In this document: in pieces, positions 23,799-33,084 of the stretch
Numbering within the stretch: the first letter of the stretch is position 1
Layout of the letters: every line of letters starts with the position of its first letter
Origin: an uncultured Acidimicrobiales bacterium
GTDB taxonomy: Bacteria; Actinomycetota; Acidimicrobiia; Acidimicrobiales; Bin134
Direction of reading: 5' to 3'
Assembly: GCA_951813555.1 (NCBI GenBank)
Contig: OX638344.1
Span: 2,695,076 to 2,759,075, forward strand
DNA: 64,000 bases
Position numbers and translations under genes: made by a program
Notes under the pieces: generated by a model
The model's input: only the letters and a program-made list of their open reading frames with translations
Told to the model about the DNA's origin: nothing
Databases searched by the model: none

Positions 23799-26165
23799 GT
23801 GGCCTGGGTTGACGACCTCATTCCTCCGGGAACGGAGCAGCTCCCGATCCTCAGCCGCATCTGTTCCACCCAAATTACGGACGCAGGGACACTCGTCTAT
23901 CTCGGGGCTGTTGACCAGAGTTGCGCCGGCCTCGCCTACCAGGTTCTACAGACCCAACCGGGGACGGGGCTGATCGTCCAGTTCCCCCGTGGCCGCCACG
24001 AGCTAGCAGTACTGCTCGGCTGCGTTGTGCAGTTGATGAGACTGGCGCGGCGCGTGACCTCTGATGCCAGGTCTACGAGCTTCGACGGCCCTGTGGTCGT
24101 AGTCGGTACAGACACCCTGGTGCACGAACGTCTCGCTCGAATCCGAATCGCAAACCAGCCGTCCCATCTCGCTCTGCTGGCGGGACGAATCCGCAGCGAC
24201 GGGAAAATCGTTGCCTCAGATGGCGAACTCCACGAGAACGTCCCAGAAGGGCTGCTCTACCTAAACACCCGTGTCGGTTGGCCTCGCCTACTGCGAGGGC
24301 TCAATGCAGGTGTAGTCATAATTGACCGCTCGACGTTCTCCTCGCCGAGCATCCTCGATCGAGCGCTCGCCTGGGCCCACGAGCACCGCTCTCGGCATGT
24401 GATCGTTGTGGCGGAGATCGGAGACGAGCACACCGTAGAGCAGACCAAGAACGCATTGGACCAACAGATGTGCGTGTGGCCTTGGACCTCCGAGATGATC
24501 GCAGACTGCCACGCCACGGTCGGAACCCCCAAGGACACATCGTCAATGTCGGCGAACGAACTGCGCGGCGCTCCACGACAATTCTCGGTTGTCCGACCTA
24601 GATCCTCGAACATCGACATCACCAGTGCAAGAATCCGAGTCGCTCTCGGCAATGCAGCCAGACTGAAGTCGGAATTCCCGCCCTCGCTCCAGACGGCCCG
24701 ACGGCTGTTCTACGGCCTCATCCAACTCACGAGCCATGTAGAGACATACAACCTTCATGCCGCCCTCGATCACAGGACTTCGGCGTTGTCGTCGCTCCGC
24801 TACCGCGTCGAGGGCGAGGGCGACCCTCGAGTCGATGCCGAGTGGTCCACCTACTACATGAGCCGATGGGCCGACCTGCGGCTGGATTTGCTGGAGCTCT
24901 ACCGGCTGATCGAACAGGACAACCCGAAGTTCTTGGGAGTGGCGCTTGCCATCGAGTGGATACGAGACAAGCACGGCACAGCGCCGATCTGCATCCGAGT
25001 ACCCAGCGAGGCGGCTGGAATGGCCTTGGCCGACGACTTGGCGGAGCTGGTCCCTGAGTGGCCAATCGACGGGGAGTCGATCACTTGGCAGCCCTGGAGT
25101 GAGAGGCTCGAATGGAACGCCGATGAGCGATTCGAGATTCTGCCAGCTTCGCCGCCTCCCTCTAGGGCGGGGTTGCTTTGGTCCGTCGAAGCCTCCCATC
25201 AGGTGCTCGTGCTGTACGACTTTGAACTGGCTAGCGTCACTCGCCGAGTCGAACACAACAACGAGCTCTCCATAGAGCGGCTCAAACACTCCTGTGACCG
25301 ACTTAGTCTCGGCAGCCTGCCGACGCTGACGGCCTCAGCGAGAATCGATGAAGTCATCGAGTTCGATCCCGGCTCTCGGGATGGGCCAGTTGTGGACCTC
25401 GACGTGGACCTCGACGTCATGTTTTTCGATCCCGAGGACGACATCGGTGCAAGCTCCGAGCATTCGGCTGCTGGGGGGGACCCGGTGACGGTGATACCCG
25501 TCGTGTTGGAGCCCGATGGAAGCCGATGGCTGATCCGGCATGATGCACAGGTCGAGACTCTCACGGCACAGAGAGTCGTGTACCTACCCGTCGATACGGT
25601 GAAACCGAGAATGACAGTCGTGGTTCCTCAAGGCGACGGGCGCGAGGAACTCTTCGCCCGACTCGTGACCGCAACCCACCAGTCCCAGGACCTCCAGGCA
25701 TTCGACGTTCTATTCGTGCGATGGCGAAACGCATGCCGGACCGCGTACCTCGAAGCCGGCTCATGGGAGGCCCTCGGGCGGCGCATGCAGGCAGAAGGAT
25801 GCCTAGTCACGTCCCAGTCGCCCCGAAGATGGGCGACCGGCGAGGTGATCGGCCCTGAAGACCCTGAGGACATTCGCCGGATCGGAAAACTCGCGTGCGA
25901 CCCACTCGTTGAGAGGCAATACAGGCGGATCAATGCCGCAGTCCGGCAGGTACGGTCTCTACACATGAAGCTCGGCTCGCTGCTGAACGCAGCTATGTCA
26001 GACGCCATGACTGGTGGGGGTGTCAACCTGGAAAAGCTCAAGGAACTTCTCGGCGGCATCGATCCGTCGGAACTACTTGACGAATTTGAGCTGCGCGTCG
26101 TTCGCGCAGTTGACGAACCCGAAGAAGTCCCTGGGCATCTAGTACGGCGAGTCGTGGCCCCATGA
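23799..26165 (+). CDS. DrmE-like defence protein
   Basis: A 788-residue soluble protein with no clear enzymatic motif. The N-terminal third contains hydrophobic strand patterns of an alpha/beta fold (LIVQFPRGRHELAVLLG, PVVVVGTDTL, AGVVIIDRSTF, HVIVVAEIGD) resembling a helicase-like domain without a Walker A. The C-terminus is helical (WRNACRTAYLEAGSWEALG). Its size and position between the methylase and drmA, with a 4-bp overlap into drmA, fit DrmE of class 2 DISARM. I assign it by position and size, not by a diagnostic motif. GTG 23799 has an AAGAGG ribosome site; a nearby ATG at 23776 leads only to a 12-codon frame. Confidence 0.6.
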   Translation: MAWVDDLIPPGTEQLPILSRICSTQITDAGTLVYLGAVDQSCAGLAYQVLQTQPGTGLIVQFPRGRHELAVLLGCVVQLMRLARRVTSDARSTSFDGPVVVVGTDTLVHERLARIRIANQPSHLALLAGRIRSDGKIVASDGELHENVPEGLLYLNTRVGWPRLLRGLNAGVVIIDRSTFSSPSILDRALAWAHEHRSRHVIVVAEIGDEHTVEQTKNALDQQMCVWPWTSEMIADCHATVGTPKDTSSMSANELRGAPRQFSVVRPRSSNIDITSARIRVALGNAARLKSEFPPSLQTARRLFYGLIQLTSHVETYNLHAALDHRTSALSSLRYRVEGEGDPRVDAEWSTYYMSRWADLRLDLLELYRLIEQDNPKFLGVALAIEWIRDKHGTAPICIRVPSEAAGMALADDLAELVPEWPIDGESITWQPWSERLEWNADERFEILPASPPPSRAGLLWSVEASHQVLVLYDFELASVTRRVEHNNELSIERLKHSCDRLSLGSLPTLTASARIDEVIEFDPGSRDGPVVDLDVDLDVMFFDPEDDIGASSEHSAAGGDPVTVIPVVLEPDGSRWLIRHDAQVETLTAQRVVYLPVDTVKPRMTVVVPQGDGREELFARLVTATHQSQDLQAFDVLFVRWRNACRTAYLEAGSWEALGRRMQAEGCLVTSQSPRRWATGEVIGPEDPEDIRRIGKLACDPLVERQYRRINAAVRQVRSLHMKLGSLLNAAMSDAMTGGGVNLEKLKELLGGIDPSELLDEFELRVVRAVDEPEEVPGHLVRRVVAP

Positions 26166-29100
26166 ACGTCACCACTTCATCAGAGACCAGCTCCGACCAT
26201 GGCGAGCTTCATCTTGTCAACGACGTGGCGACCGAAATCAAACACCTACTCACCGACCGTGTGGGCAGTAGGCACCCCCCGCCATGGGAACCGCGACAAA
26301 ACGTTGTCATCGGCGTGTTGCCTTCTACGGTCGCCCCGCCGCCGCCCGTCGCGACCAGCAACATCGACGAAGACGACCTGCTAGAGGATGCAGACCCCAC
26401 CGAGGCGAGCATCGATGAACTTCTTAGCGGCGACGGCACCAGCGGCCCCAGCATTGGAATGAGCTTCGCAGTCAAAAGCGAAGAACCGATCACGGTGAAG
26501 GCATCGCTTGACTTCGCGATCTACGTCGAAGAATACGCGACGCTCGAGGAATTCCGGGACCACATCGCGCTAGCGGCCTCGACCGCCCATGACCCTTCAC
26601 AGACCGACGCCGCCCCTGACGCAGACTCGAGCCCGTCCAACTCGCCAACGCAGAGACCAGTCACGGTCCTCGGCGCCTGGCGCCGCATCCCCATTTCGCT
26701 CTCAGACATCGAGCTTCGAATCAGCCTCGACGAGAAACACACCGAAGTGCAGCAACCGATCACTAAATCGGTAAGGAGGGCAATCGACAAACACTTCGAC
26801 AATCCGGCGGCGGCACGTCCGTTTTCGACTCGGACTCGAACGATCTCCACGGCTGACCTGACCGATCATTCAGCATATCTGACGGCGCTACGGGCAAAGC
26901 ACGACCCGCATTTCGAACCCGTCTACCCCCAGGTTCGCTTGACGGGCTTCGTGCAGCCTCACGGCATAGGCACCTCGCTGGTGAGCGTCTCGGTCACCAA
27001 CGCAAGCATCCTCAGCGCATATCCGTTCCAGGACCTGCATCTCTATGACTGCCAGCTGCGCCTCACGGTCGCTCCCCCCGCTGAGATTCAGAAACAACGG
27101 TTCCTCTTAGCGCCACGCGATTACCGATTCGAGGACGTGGCAGAAGTCTGGGGTCAGGGCAACGCCTGCGCGGTTAATCGCAATGACTCGGGTGAACTCG
27201 TGGCCGAGACACTCCCTATTTTCAAGCAGCCAGTGGTCGAGCCTCGCAGCGACCACGTGGGACCCGCCAGATGGGACGACCTCGCCGATGACCCGCACCC
27301 AGCTCTCGACACCATCGAAGCGGCGATGCGCGGTTACTTGCAGCAATGGGACAACTTCATCCAGGGTGCTGAACCGAGCATTGCCGCGGAGTCCTCCCTC
27401 GACAGATCCCGCTTTGAGCAGGAGATCGAACGATTCCAACTCGGACGCCGCGCGATGCAAGGCGACGATCGTCTCGAGCGAGCATTTCGCCTCGCCAATC
27501 GGGCCTTCAGCAGAGCGAACGCCAGCAAGGACTACGACAGTTGGCGCCTATTCCAGATCGTCTATCTAGTGTCGCACCTGCCCGACCTGGCGGCCAGGGA
27601 ACAAACCGCCGATCCACGCTTTCGCGAGGAGCTCGACTTCGCAGATGTGCTGTGGGTACCCACAGGCGGCGGCAAGACGGAGGCATACCTCGGGCTGATA
27701 GTTACGGCGCTGCTGTACGACCGGATGCGCGGCAAGGCCAAGGGAGTCACAGCCTGGCTGAAGTTCCCTCTTCGCATGCTGTCGGTGCAGCAGCTCTCGA
27801 GGGTGCTGCGCGTCCTGGTCGAAGCTGAGAGGATCAGGCGCGAAAACCTCCATGGAGCAGGAGACCCATTTGAACTCGGCTATCTCGTCGGCGGCAGCAA
27901 CACACCAAACAGTCTTACATGGCCCAGAGAGTGGTGGCCGGGCTTCGAGGCCGCCGTGGACGCCGAGAGCGGCTCATTCCACGAACGCCGACTGCTAGCC
28001 GAGTGTCCGTTCTGCAACGAGGAACAGGTCACCATTCAAATCGACGGGGAGGGCCGGCGAGTGCGGCACACCTGCGGAGCGTGCGGAGAGGAGCTGCCTC
28101 TGCACATGAGCGACGAGGAAATCTTCCGGTTCATGCCCTCAGTGCTCGTCGGAACGGTCGACAAACTCACAGGTCTGGCTTGGTTCGGCGAGTTCGTCCA
28201 GTTCTCCCACGGCGCCCGATGGCGGTGCCCCGACCACGGCTACTTCAGCTTCACTGTGGCCGGCAACTGCCTCGCAGGGCGGAACTGCAGGCGCAGGCCT
28301 TCCGACTTTGAGCGGCAGGAGGCCTGGCACGATCCGGTACCGGCATTGATCATTCAAGACGAGATGCATCTCCTCAAAGAAGAGCTCGGCGCCTTCGATG
28401 CCCACTACGAAGGCGCGCTGGCCGAACTCCAGGCAAGATCTGGCATAGGCCTACCATCAAAGGTACTCGCAGCCTCCGCAACGATCGAGCAGTACGAAGA
28501 CCAGTTGCGCCAAGCCTACGGCCGCAAACCGCGGAGCTTTCCAACACCTGGGTTCGAACGGACCAGGAGCTTCTACTCCCAAGAGACCACCGACACGCGA
28601 AGGCTCTACCTCGGAGTGATGCCCCACTACCGCCGCAAATCCGACGTAGCGGGCATGATCCAGCGGCATCTGCTGTCCCACATCTCCGCTCAGCAAGACA
28701 CCCTGGCCCCCAGCATCGCAGGCGATCTCCGCTCCTTGTTGGAGGAGACGCTCTTCAACTACGAGCTGTCCCTCGCGTATGTCAACTCCAAGATCCATGG
28801 AGACCAGATCGCCGACGACCTGCGAGAACTGGCCCAGAGCTTCGTCGACAACGACCAAGACCACCTCGCGATGCGCGTTCTTACCGGAGACGTCAGAGTC
28901 GCCGAACTCGCAGAACCCATAAGCCGAATCGAGAAGGACACCCTCGACACACCGCGGTCAGACCGCATTCGAGCTCTTGTGGGCACCTCTGTCGTGTCAC
29001 ACGGCGTCGACCTTGAGCGGCTGAACATGCTCGTGATGGCCGGACTACCCCCAACAGTCGCCGACTACATCCAGGCTACGAGCAGATCAGGCCGCAACCA

Positions 29101-29665
29101 CGTCGGACTCGTCGTAACAGTGTTCGACGCGTTCTCCAAGCGCGAGAGATCAACATTCGTGAACTTCGCCAGCTTCCACCAGTTTCTGGATCGCATGGTG
29201 GCCCCAGTTCCGGTCAACAAGTACGCGTACTTCGGCGCGGAACGGACGCTACCGGGAATTGTCGTGGCGCACTTGTGGGATCTAGCCCTTGATCCCGACC
29301 TAGAAGGCCCCGCGGAGGGAATCAAACAGACCAGGAGGCTGTCACCGTGGTGGCAGGCACATTCGAACGAGTTGAAGCCACGCATCCGAGAACGCCTAGA
29401 GCGATCCTATCGGGCCATGGTGAACGGAGTTAACGACCGAGTCCTCGAGGACGAGCTGATCGAACGCGTCCTGCATCGGTGGGAGGAGCACGAACTCCAT
29501 TCAATGGTCCGGTTCAACCACGACCGAATCACCGAATTATTCATGTCGAAAGTGCTCACAAGTTTCCGAGACGTAGACGAAGCGGTCGGCTTTAGCGCAA
29601 TGCCCAAAACGGCCTACGCCTTCGAACAACTCACCGGCAGTCCACCTGAGCAGAGGGGGTCCTGA
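26162..29665 (+). CDS. drmA: DISARM helicase DrmA
   Basis: A 1167-residue SF2 helicase. Walker A is WVPTGGGKTEAYLGL (about 498-512), the Walker B/DEXH box is IIQDEMHLLKEELG (about 731), and motif III is SATIEQYE. Motif VI is in QATSRSGRNHVGLVV (about 970). A Cys4 zinc site (CPFC...CGAC, about 615-645) is inserted between motifs. The Asp/Glu-rich N-terminal 150 residues are probably disordered. DrmA is the core motor of DISARM with DrmB, which overlaps it by one base (TGATG). Start at ATG 26162 overlaps the upstream gene by 4 bp. Confidence 0.88.
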   Translation: MNVTTSSETSSDHGELHLVNDVATEIKHLLTDRVGSRHPPPWEPRQNVVIGVLPSTVAPPPPVATSNIDEDDLLEDADPTEASIDELLSGDGTSGPSIGMSFAVKSEEPITVKASLDFAIYVEEYATLEEFRDHIALAASTAHDPSQTDAAPDADSSPSNSPTQRPVTVLGAWRRIPISLSDIELRISLDEKHTEVQQPITKSVRRAIDKHFDNPAAARPFSTRTRTISTADLTDHSAYLTALRAKHDPHFEPVYPQVRLTGFVQPHGIGTSLVSVSVTNASILSAYPFQDLHLYDCQLRLTVAPPAEIQKQRFLLAPRDYRFEDVAEVWGQGNACAVNRNDSGELVAETLPIFKQPVVEPRSDHVGPARWDDLADDPHPALDTIEAAMRGYLQQWDNFIQGAEPSIAAESSLDRSRFEQEIERFQLGRRAMQGDDRLERAFRLANRAFSRANASKDYDSWRLFQIVYLVSHLPDLAAREQTADPRFREELDFADVLWVPTGGGKTEAYLGLIVTALLYDRMRGKAKGVTAWLKFPLRMLSVQQLSRVLRVLVEAERIRRENLHGAGDPFELGYLVGGSNTPNSLTWPREWWPGFEAAVDAESGSFHERRLLAECPFCNEEQVTIQIDGEGRRVRHTCGACGEELPLHMSDEEIFRFMPSVLVGTVDKLTGLAWFGEFVQFSHGARWRCPDHGYFSFTVAGNCLAGRNCRRRPSDFERQEAWHDPVPALIIQDEMHLLKEELGAFDAHYEGALAELQARSGIGLPSKVLAASATIEQYEDQLRQAYGRKPRSFPTPGFERTRSFYSQETTDTRRLYLGVMPHYRRKSDVAGMIQRHLLSHISAQQDTLAPSIAGDLRSLLEETLFNYELSLAYVNSKIHGDQIADDLRELAQSFVDNDQDHLAMRVLTGDVRVAELAEPISRIEKDTLDTPRSDRIRALVGTSVVSHGVDLERLNMLVMAGLPPTVADYIQATSRSGRNHVGLVVTVFDAFSKRERSTFVNFASFHQFLDRMVAPVPVNKYAYFGAERTLPGIVVAHLWDLALDPDLEGPAEGIKQTRRLSPWWQAHSNELKPRIRERLERSYRAMVNGVNDRVLEDELIERVLHRWEEHELHSMVRFNHDRITELFMSKVLTSFRDVDEAVGFSAMPKTAYAFEQLTGSPPEQRGS

Positions 29666-31443
29666 TGCAACGCAGCCGCACCCAGGTGCTGTTCTCCTAC
29701 TTGCCTGGGTCTGTCTTCGTGCACGAAACCGGCTACATCGCCAGAAGCACAGAGATCCGAGGCTCTGACCCTCCACAGCTCAGCAGCAAGCAAGTCCTGC
29801 TAGAGGAAATCGACCGCTACCTGGCGCAATGGGACGACGACAGGATCCAAGGGCTGCGACGACCATCGCGTGTCGCTAACAGCGACTTCAAGGTGCTGAC
29901 CCCAGAAGGAGTCCGCTGGGAATTCTGGCCGCTTCGCTTCGAATGCGCACGGGAGAACTGCCGCAGAATCGTCTCATTCCGGCGAATCGACGACATACAA
30001 CAAAACCCCCGATGTGCAACCTGCAACGGGCGGCTGCGGCAACTGCGCTATCTCAGCGCACACGAATGCGGCCGCATCCTCCCGATGCACATACCCCCCT
30101 GCACAAGCCACGGATACGACCACGTCTACTTCGACGACACCGGAACCTTCCGCACCGCCGTATTCCGTTGCCGGGCATGCAACGGAAGCATCATCCGCCG
30201 CACACTGCAAAGCCCATGCTCATGCAACCTTCCTACACAAGACGGCGAGCGACCGAAAATGCACGCCTACACAGTGCGCGACACCCGGATCTACTTCACG
30301 CACTACCTGTCGCTGATCAACCTCCAATCCCAGACATTCAACGACCTCCAAGGCCATGCGAGGCGCGGCGACATCGCCGTCGCCTCCTACCTCGGATACC
30401 TCGGGCCGACCAACGACATCAACAACGGCATCCAAGAAGCGAACCAGCCCAGACATTCATCTCAGCTGTCGCCCGAAGAATGGACGATCCGCGAGCGCCA
30501 GCTCCGAGAGATGCAATTGGGTGAAGAAGAGATCGACGCGATCCGGTCAAGGCTGGCGCCATCAGCAACTGGACTCGCATCGCTTGCCGGAATCGAATCA
30601 ACAGTCATTGACGTAGGCGAACGCCGACGCGTCGTAGAGAGAGCAGCGCTCTTCGACACCTCCGAGGTCAGTCGGCTCAGCCTCAGCGACGCCCAAGAAT
30701 CACTCAGCGAGCGCGGCGAATCCGCAGCATCCCAGGCAGTGAACTCAGCCATCGACAAGGCACACGAACTAGGAATCGCCGACATCAGCGTCACCTGGGC
30801 CTTCCCGATCGCCCTAGCCGCCTTCGGCTACACCCGCACGACAGGCAGACCTGGCGAAGGGACACTGCAAGGGTTCATTTCCTCATCAGACCAGTACCAG
30901 GGCAAGTACCCCGTGTTCGCGGTGGCGACCGACACTGAGGCAGTGCTCATCACCCTCAACGCCGACCAAGTCATGAACTGGCTTACACAACAAAATGCCG
31001 CCGACCCCTCAGGCGAAGATCCCAAGCTCCAAATCTTGCGCCTCTTCGCGTCAGAAGCAGCCAACCCGCGCCCAGCCGAACTAGTTCGGACCCTGCTCCA
31101 CACCATGTCCCACACGATGCTTCGCGCACTCGACGACGGCCAGGTCGGATTCTCCGAATCGTCTCTAGCCGAGTGGGTTGTACCCGAAACCCTCACATTC
31201 GCCCTTTACGCCAACAACTTCAAAAGCGTAACCATGGGCTCACTCTGGACACTGATCAACAACCGAACCCTGCAATGGCTGGAACGATCCGCCGACGCTG
31301 CACAAAGATGCGACAACGACCCCCTGTGCCACCAACGGTCCGAACAGGCCTGCGAGCGCTGCCTCTACATCACATTCGGATGCCAAGACTTCAACCACGA
31401 CCTCGACCGAAAAACACTCCGCACCTTCTGGCAGCATGCGTGA
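29665..31443 (+). CDS. drmB: DISARM protein DrmB (DUF1998)
   Basis: A 592-residue DUF1998 protein, the obligate partner of DrmA. It has Cys-rich zinc motifs (CARENCRR, CATCNGRL, HECGRI, CRACNG, about 93-175). The C-terminal DUF1998 region contains LLHTMSHTMLRAL near residue 475, then CDNDPLCHQRSEQACERCLY and a final CQDF. The length is typical. The gene is translationally coupled to drmA. In standard DISARM a phospholipase D-like drmC follows; none is here, only a damaged reading frame. Confidence 0.88.
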   Translation: MQRSRTQVLFSYLPGSVFVHETGYIARSTEIRGSDPPQLSSKQVLLEEIDRYLAQWDDDRIQGLRRPSRVANSDFKVLTPEGVRWEFWPLRFECARENCRRIVSFRRIDDIQQNPRCATCNGRLRQLRYLSAHECGRILPMHIPPCTSHGYDHVYFDDTGTFRTAVFRCRACNGSIIRRTLQSPCSCNLPTQDGERPKMHAYTVRDTRIYFTHYLSLINLQSQTFNDLQGHARRGDIAVASYLGYLGPTNDINNGIQEANQPRHSSQLSPEEWTIRERQLREMQLGEEEIDAIRSRLAPSATGLASLAGIESTVIDVGERRRVVERAALFDTSEVSRLSLSDAQESLSERGESAASQAVNSAIDKAHELGIADISVTWAFPIALAAFGYTRTTGRPGEGTLQGFISSSDQYQGKYPVFAVATDTEAVLITLNADQVMNWLTQQNAADPSGEDPKLQILRLFASEAANPRPAELVRTLLHTMSHTMLRALDDGQVGFSESSLAEWVVPETLTFALYANNFKSVTMGSLWTLINNRTLQWLERSADAAQRCDNDPLCHQRSEQACERCLYITFGCQDFNHDLDRKTLRTFWQHA

Positions 31444-31921
31444 TATCGCCGAGCTTGTCCTGTTCCCAAAGGATGGCTATTGCCCAAAAGACCCAGTCGA
31501 ATTCGTCGACTGCATCTGAGTACAAGGCGCAGACGCCCCTGGTGGATCAGACCGCTTCGATGAGCCACTAATCGCCGAACTCAAGGAGCAGCAAGCTGGC
31601 GCACTAATCCCAGGCGACTCCACCGATGCTGCATGGGCGTCTTGGCAATTCGTAGTCGCTGGCATCCTCAAGGTGGTGCCCCCGGTTCGAGCATCGTCCG
31701 CGAAAGAACAACTCCTAGACTTCACCCTCCCGGCCGAAGCAGACGAACTGGTACAGCCCTCTTCTCGCCGAAAATTGACGGTCGTTTATGCAACAGGCCG
31801 GTCACTGGTGGCGCGTGGCCGGGAGGCGAGCCAGGCGTCGACCTCCGACGCATACCAGCGCACGGCCCGCCTGCCCACCCGGATCGGCTCCGGGAACAGT
31901 TCGTCGTGCATAAGCCTGTAG
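31436..31921 (+). pseudogene. Broken gene downstream of drmB (in-frame UGA)
   Basis: ATG at 31436 overlaps the end of drmB by 8 bp and encodes 27 residues beginning MRDIAELVLFPKDGYC before TGA at 31517. The same frame continues without a stop to 31919, with protein-like composition (VQGADAPGGSDRFDE, AAWASWQFVVAGIL). A single TGG-to-TGA change would explain it (CIW-VQGADAPGG). The part after about 31785 is antisense to the excisionase and is unlikely to be coding. No phospholipase D motif (HxK) is seen, so it is not an obvious drmC. Function unknown. Confidence 0.55.
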
Positions 31922-32007
31922 ATCGAGCTGGTGGATAGGCGACATAGCGCCTCGACCTGCTGGCGGGTCAACAAGATGTCATTGCGAATACGAATATCGG
32001 TTTCCAT
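31786..32007 (-). CDS. xis: AlpA/excisionase-like DNA-binding protein
   Basis: A 73-residue MerR/AlpA-type helix-turn-helix: LLTRQQVEALCRLSTSSIYRLM, then FPEPIRVGRRAVRWYASEVDAWLA, the standard AlpA layout. I start at ATG 32007 because the fold begins there; an upstream extension of the frame has no similarity. Being small, at the opposite end of the island from the integrase and reading inward, it is probably the recombination directionality factor or an activator of excision. Confidence 0.82.
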   Translation of the reverse strand: METDIRIRNDILLTRQQVEALCRLSTSSIYRLMHDELFPEPIRVGRRAVRWYASEVDAWLASRPRATSDRPVA

Positions 32008-32198
32008 GCCCACCACTCTGCTATGCCGTATCGGTCGGGACCGGTTGCTACCACACTGTGGACCGGTCGGAACCCTCAGGAACCGTCTGCTGAATTTGGA
32101 CAAGAGACGTTCGATGCCCGCCAGCCCGCAAAGCTGGCCCAAAGCCGCGTTATGCCTTCTTCCAGGAACCTCCTCCTCCTCGAAAACCGCGACACAAA

Positions 32199-32219
32199 TG
32201 GGGGATAAAGTGGGGGATG
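32199..32219 (+). repeat. Right pair of TGGGGGAT repeats, possible integrase arm sites
   Basis: TGGGGGAT starts at 32199 and 32211, 12 bp apart, in the same orientation and spacing as the pair at 11146/11158. It lies about 50 bp inside attR. Confidence 0.45.
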
Positions 32220-32270
32220 AGAAATATGTCAGCGCCAGTTTAGCTTCTCTACCAGGCAATTTAGCTAATA

Positions 32271-32291
32271 TTCGAATCCTGCCGTGGGCGC
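32271..32291 (+). repeat. attR of the tRNA-Arg island
   Basis: Exact 21-bp copy of the tRNA-Arg 3' end (10999-11019). The flanking sequence on each side is unrelated to the tRNA. Confidence 0.92.
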
Positions 32292-32319
32292 AAATTTCTG
32301 GGGGTTGGCGGGGGCGCTG

Positions 32320-33003
32320 CTAGGTATTCTCCGGATCGCCGCACCCGTCTTCGGCGCGACTGGCCACGAGGTTGATTGCGGCGACAGAGCGTATGAGGAC
32401 GCCGGTGAACGCCTCGCGCTCAGCAGCGGTGGCGTTGGGGTGACGTTGGGCGAAGTCGGCCAGTCCGTGCAGCAACAGCACCGCCGTGAGCGTCAGCCGG
32501 TGTCCGAGGTCGGCCAGGGGCGCGTCGTCCACCAGGTCGACGAGGGCTTGAGCCACGCGTCGGATGCCGGGTCTCGGCTCGGCGGGGATCTCGCCGCCGC
32601 CTGCGCCCGCGAGCACGTCTCGCATCAGGTCGGAGTCGCTGGGAAGCCTTGCTGCGCTGACGAGCTGGGCCCGGATCCTGATGTAGTGGCGGCCTGACTC
32701 GTCGTCGAGAAGGGAGGCGAGGGGCCGAACGAGCACCTCGATGAGCGCATCGATCCCCGGCCGCTCGCCCAGTTCGTCGAGCATCTCGGCTCGTCGAGCA
32801 TCGAGGCGGGCCTGGTGCGGATCCAGGATCGCCTGTAGGAGCCCCGCCTTATTGCCGAAGTGGTATTGCACGGCCGAGCTGTTGCGCTGCCCGGCTGCTC
32901 TCACGACGTCGCCCACCGGCACCGCGTCGACGCCTCGCTCGGCAAACAGGCGCTCGGCGACGGCAATGAGAGCTTCACGGGCGGGCTCGGGCGATCGGGG
33001 CAT
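32320..33003 (-). CDS. TetR-family regulator
   Basis: A 227-residue TetR repressor. The N-terminal helix-turn-helix is RLFAERGVDAVPVGDVVRAA then SAVQYHFGNKAGLL (about 17-58), followed by a helical ligand-binding domain. It is the outermost gene of the catabolic and transport cluster, reads the same way as the Rieske oxygenase gene upstream of it, and probably controls that cluster. ATG 33003 overlaps a TGA of a short upstream frame (TGATG). The ligand is unknown; steroid- or terpenoid-like substrates are suggested only by the neighbouring oxygenases. Confidence 0.9.
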   Translation of the reverse strand: MPRSPEPAREALIAVAERLFAERGVDAVPVGDVVRAAGQRNSSAVQYHFGNKAGLLQAILDPHQARLDARRAEMLDELGERPGIDALIEVLVRPLASLLDDESGRHYIRIRAQLVSAARLPSDSDLMRDVLAGAGGGEIPAEPRPGIRRVAQALVDLVDDAPLADLGHRLTLTAVLLLHGLADFAQRHPNATAAEREAFTGVLIRSVAAINLVASRAEDGCGDPENT

Positions 33004-33084
33004 CAGCCGAGAGGATAACCAGCGGAAGTCGCCCCGCTCACCACGGCGGGCCCGCCGCGAGGAGTCGTGAACGTGCCCTCCGTC

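Larger units (their letters stand above)
11020..32291. mobile_element. Integrative genomic island in tRNA-Arg (21.3 kb)
   Basis: Bounded by the 21-bp tRNA-end repeat at 10999-11019 and 32271-32291. It carries a P4-type tyrosine integrase at the left end reading inward, and an AlpA-like excisionase near the right end. The cargo is two paralogous membrane proteins, an AbiE toxin-antitoxin pair, a nested IS110/IS256/IS110 structure and a DISARM-like defence operon. No replication or conjugation genes are visible. It is therefore a defence island moved by its own integrase, or passively mobilised. Confidence 0.9.
32008..32319. other. Right end of the island, gene-free
   Basis: About 310 bp. It holds the excisionase promoter region, several overlapping ACCGGTC-type inverted repeats around 32031-32072, the right-hand TGGGGGAT pair and attR. 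No credible gene is seen; beyond attR only 28 bp separate the island from the convergent end of the TetR gene. Confidence 0.6.

Noticed and set aside
31517..31519. UGA as a selenocysteine codon in the frame after drmB
   Set aside because: No SECIS-like hairpin was recognised just downstream, no selenoprotein family resemblance, and a Trp codon change is simpler.
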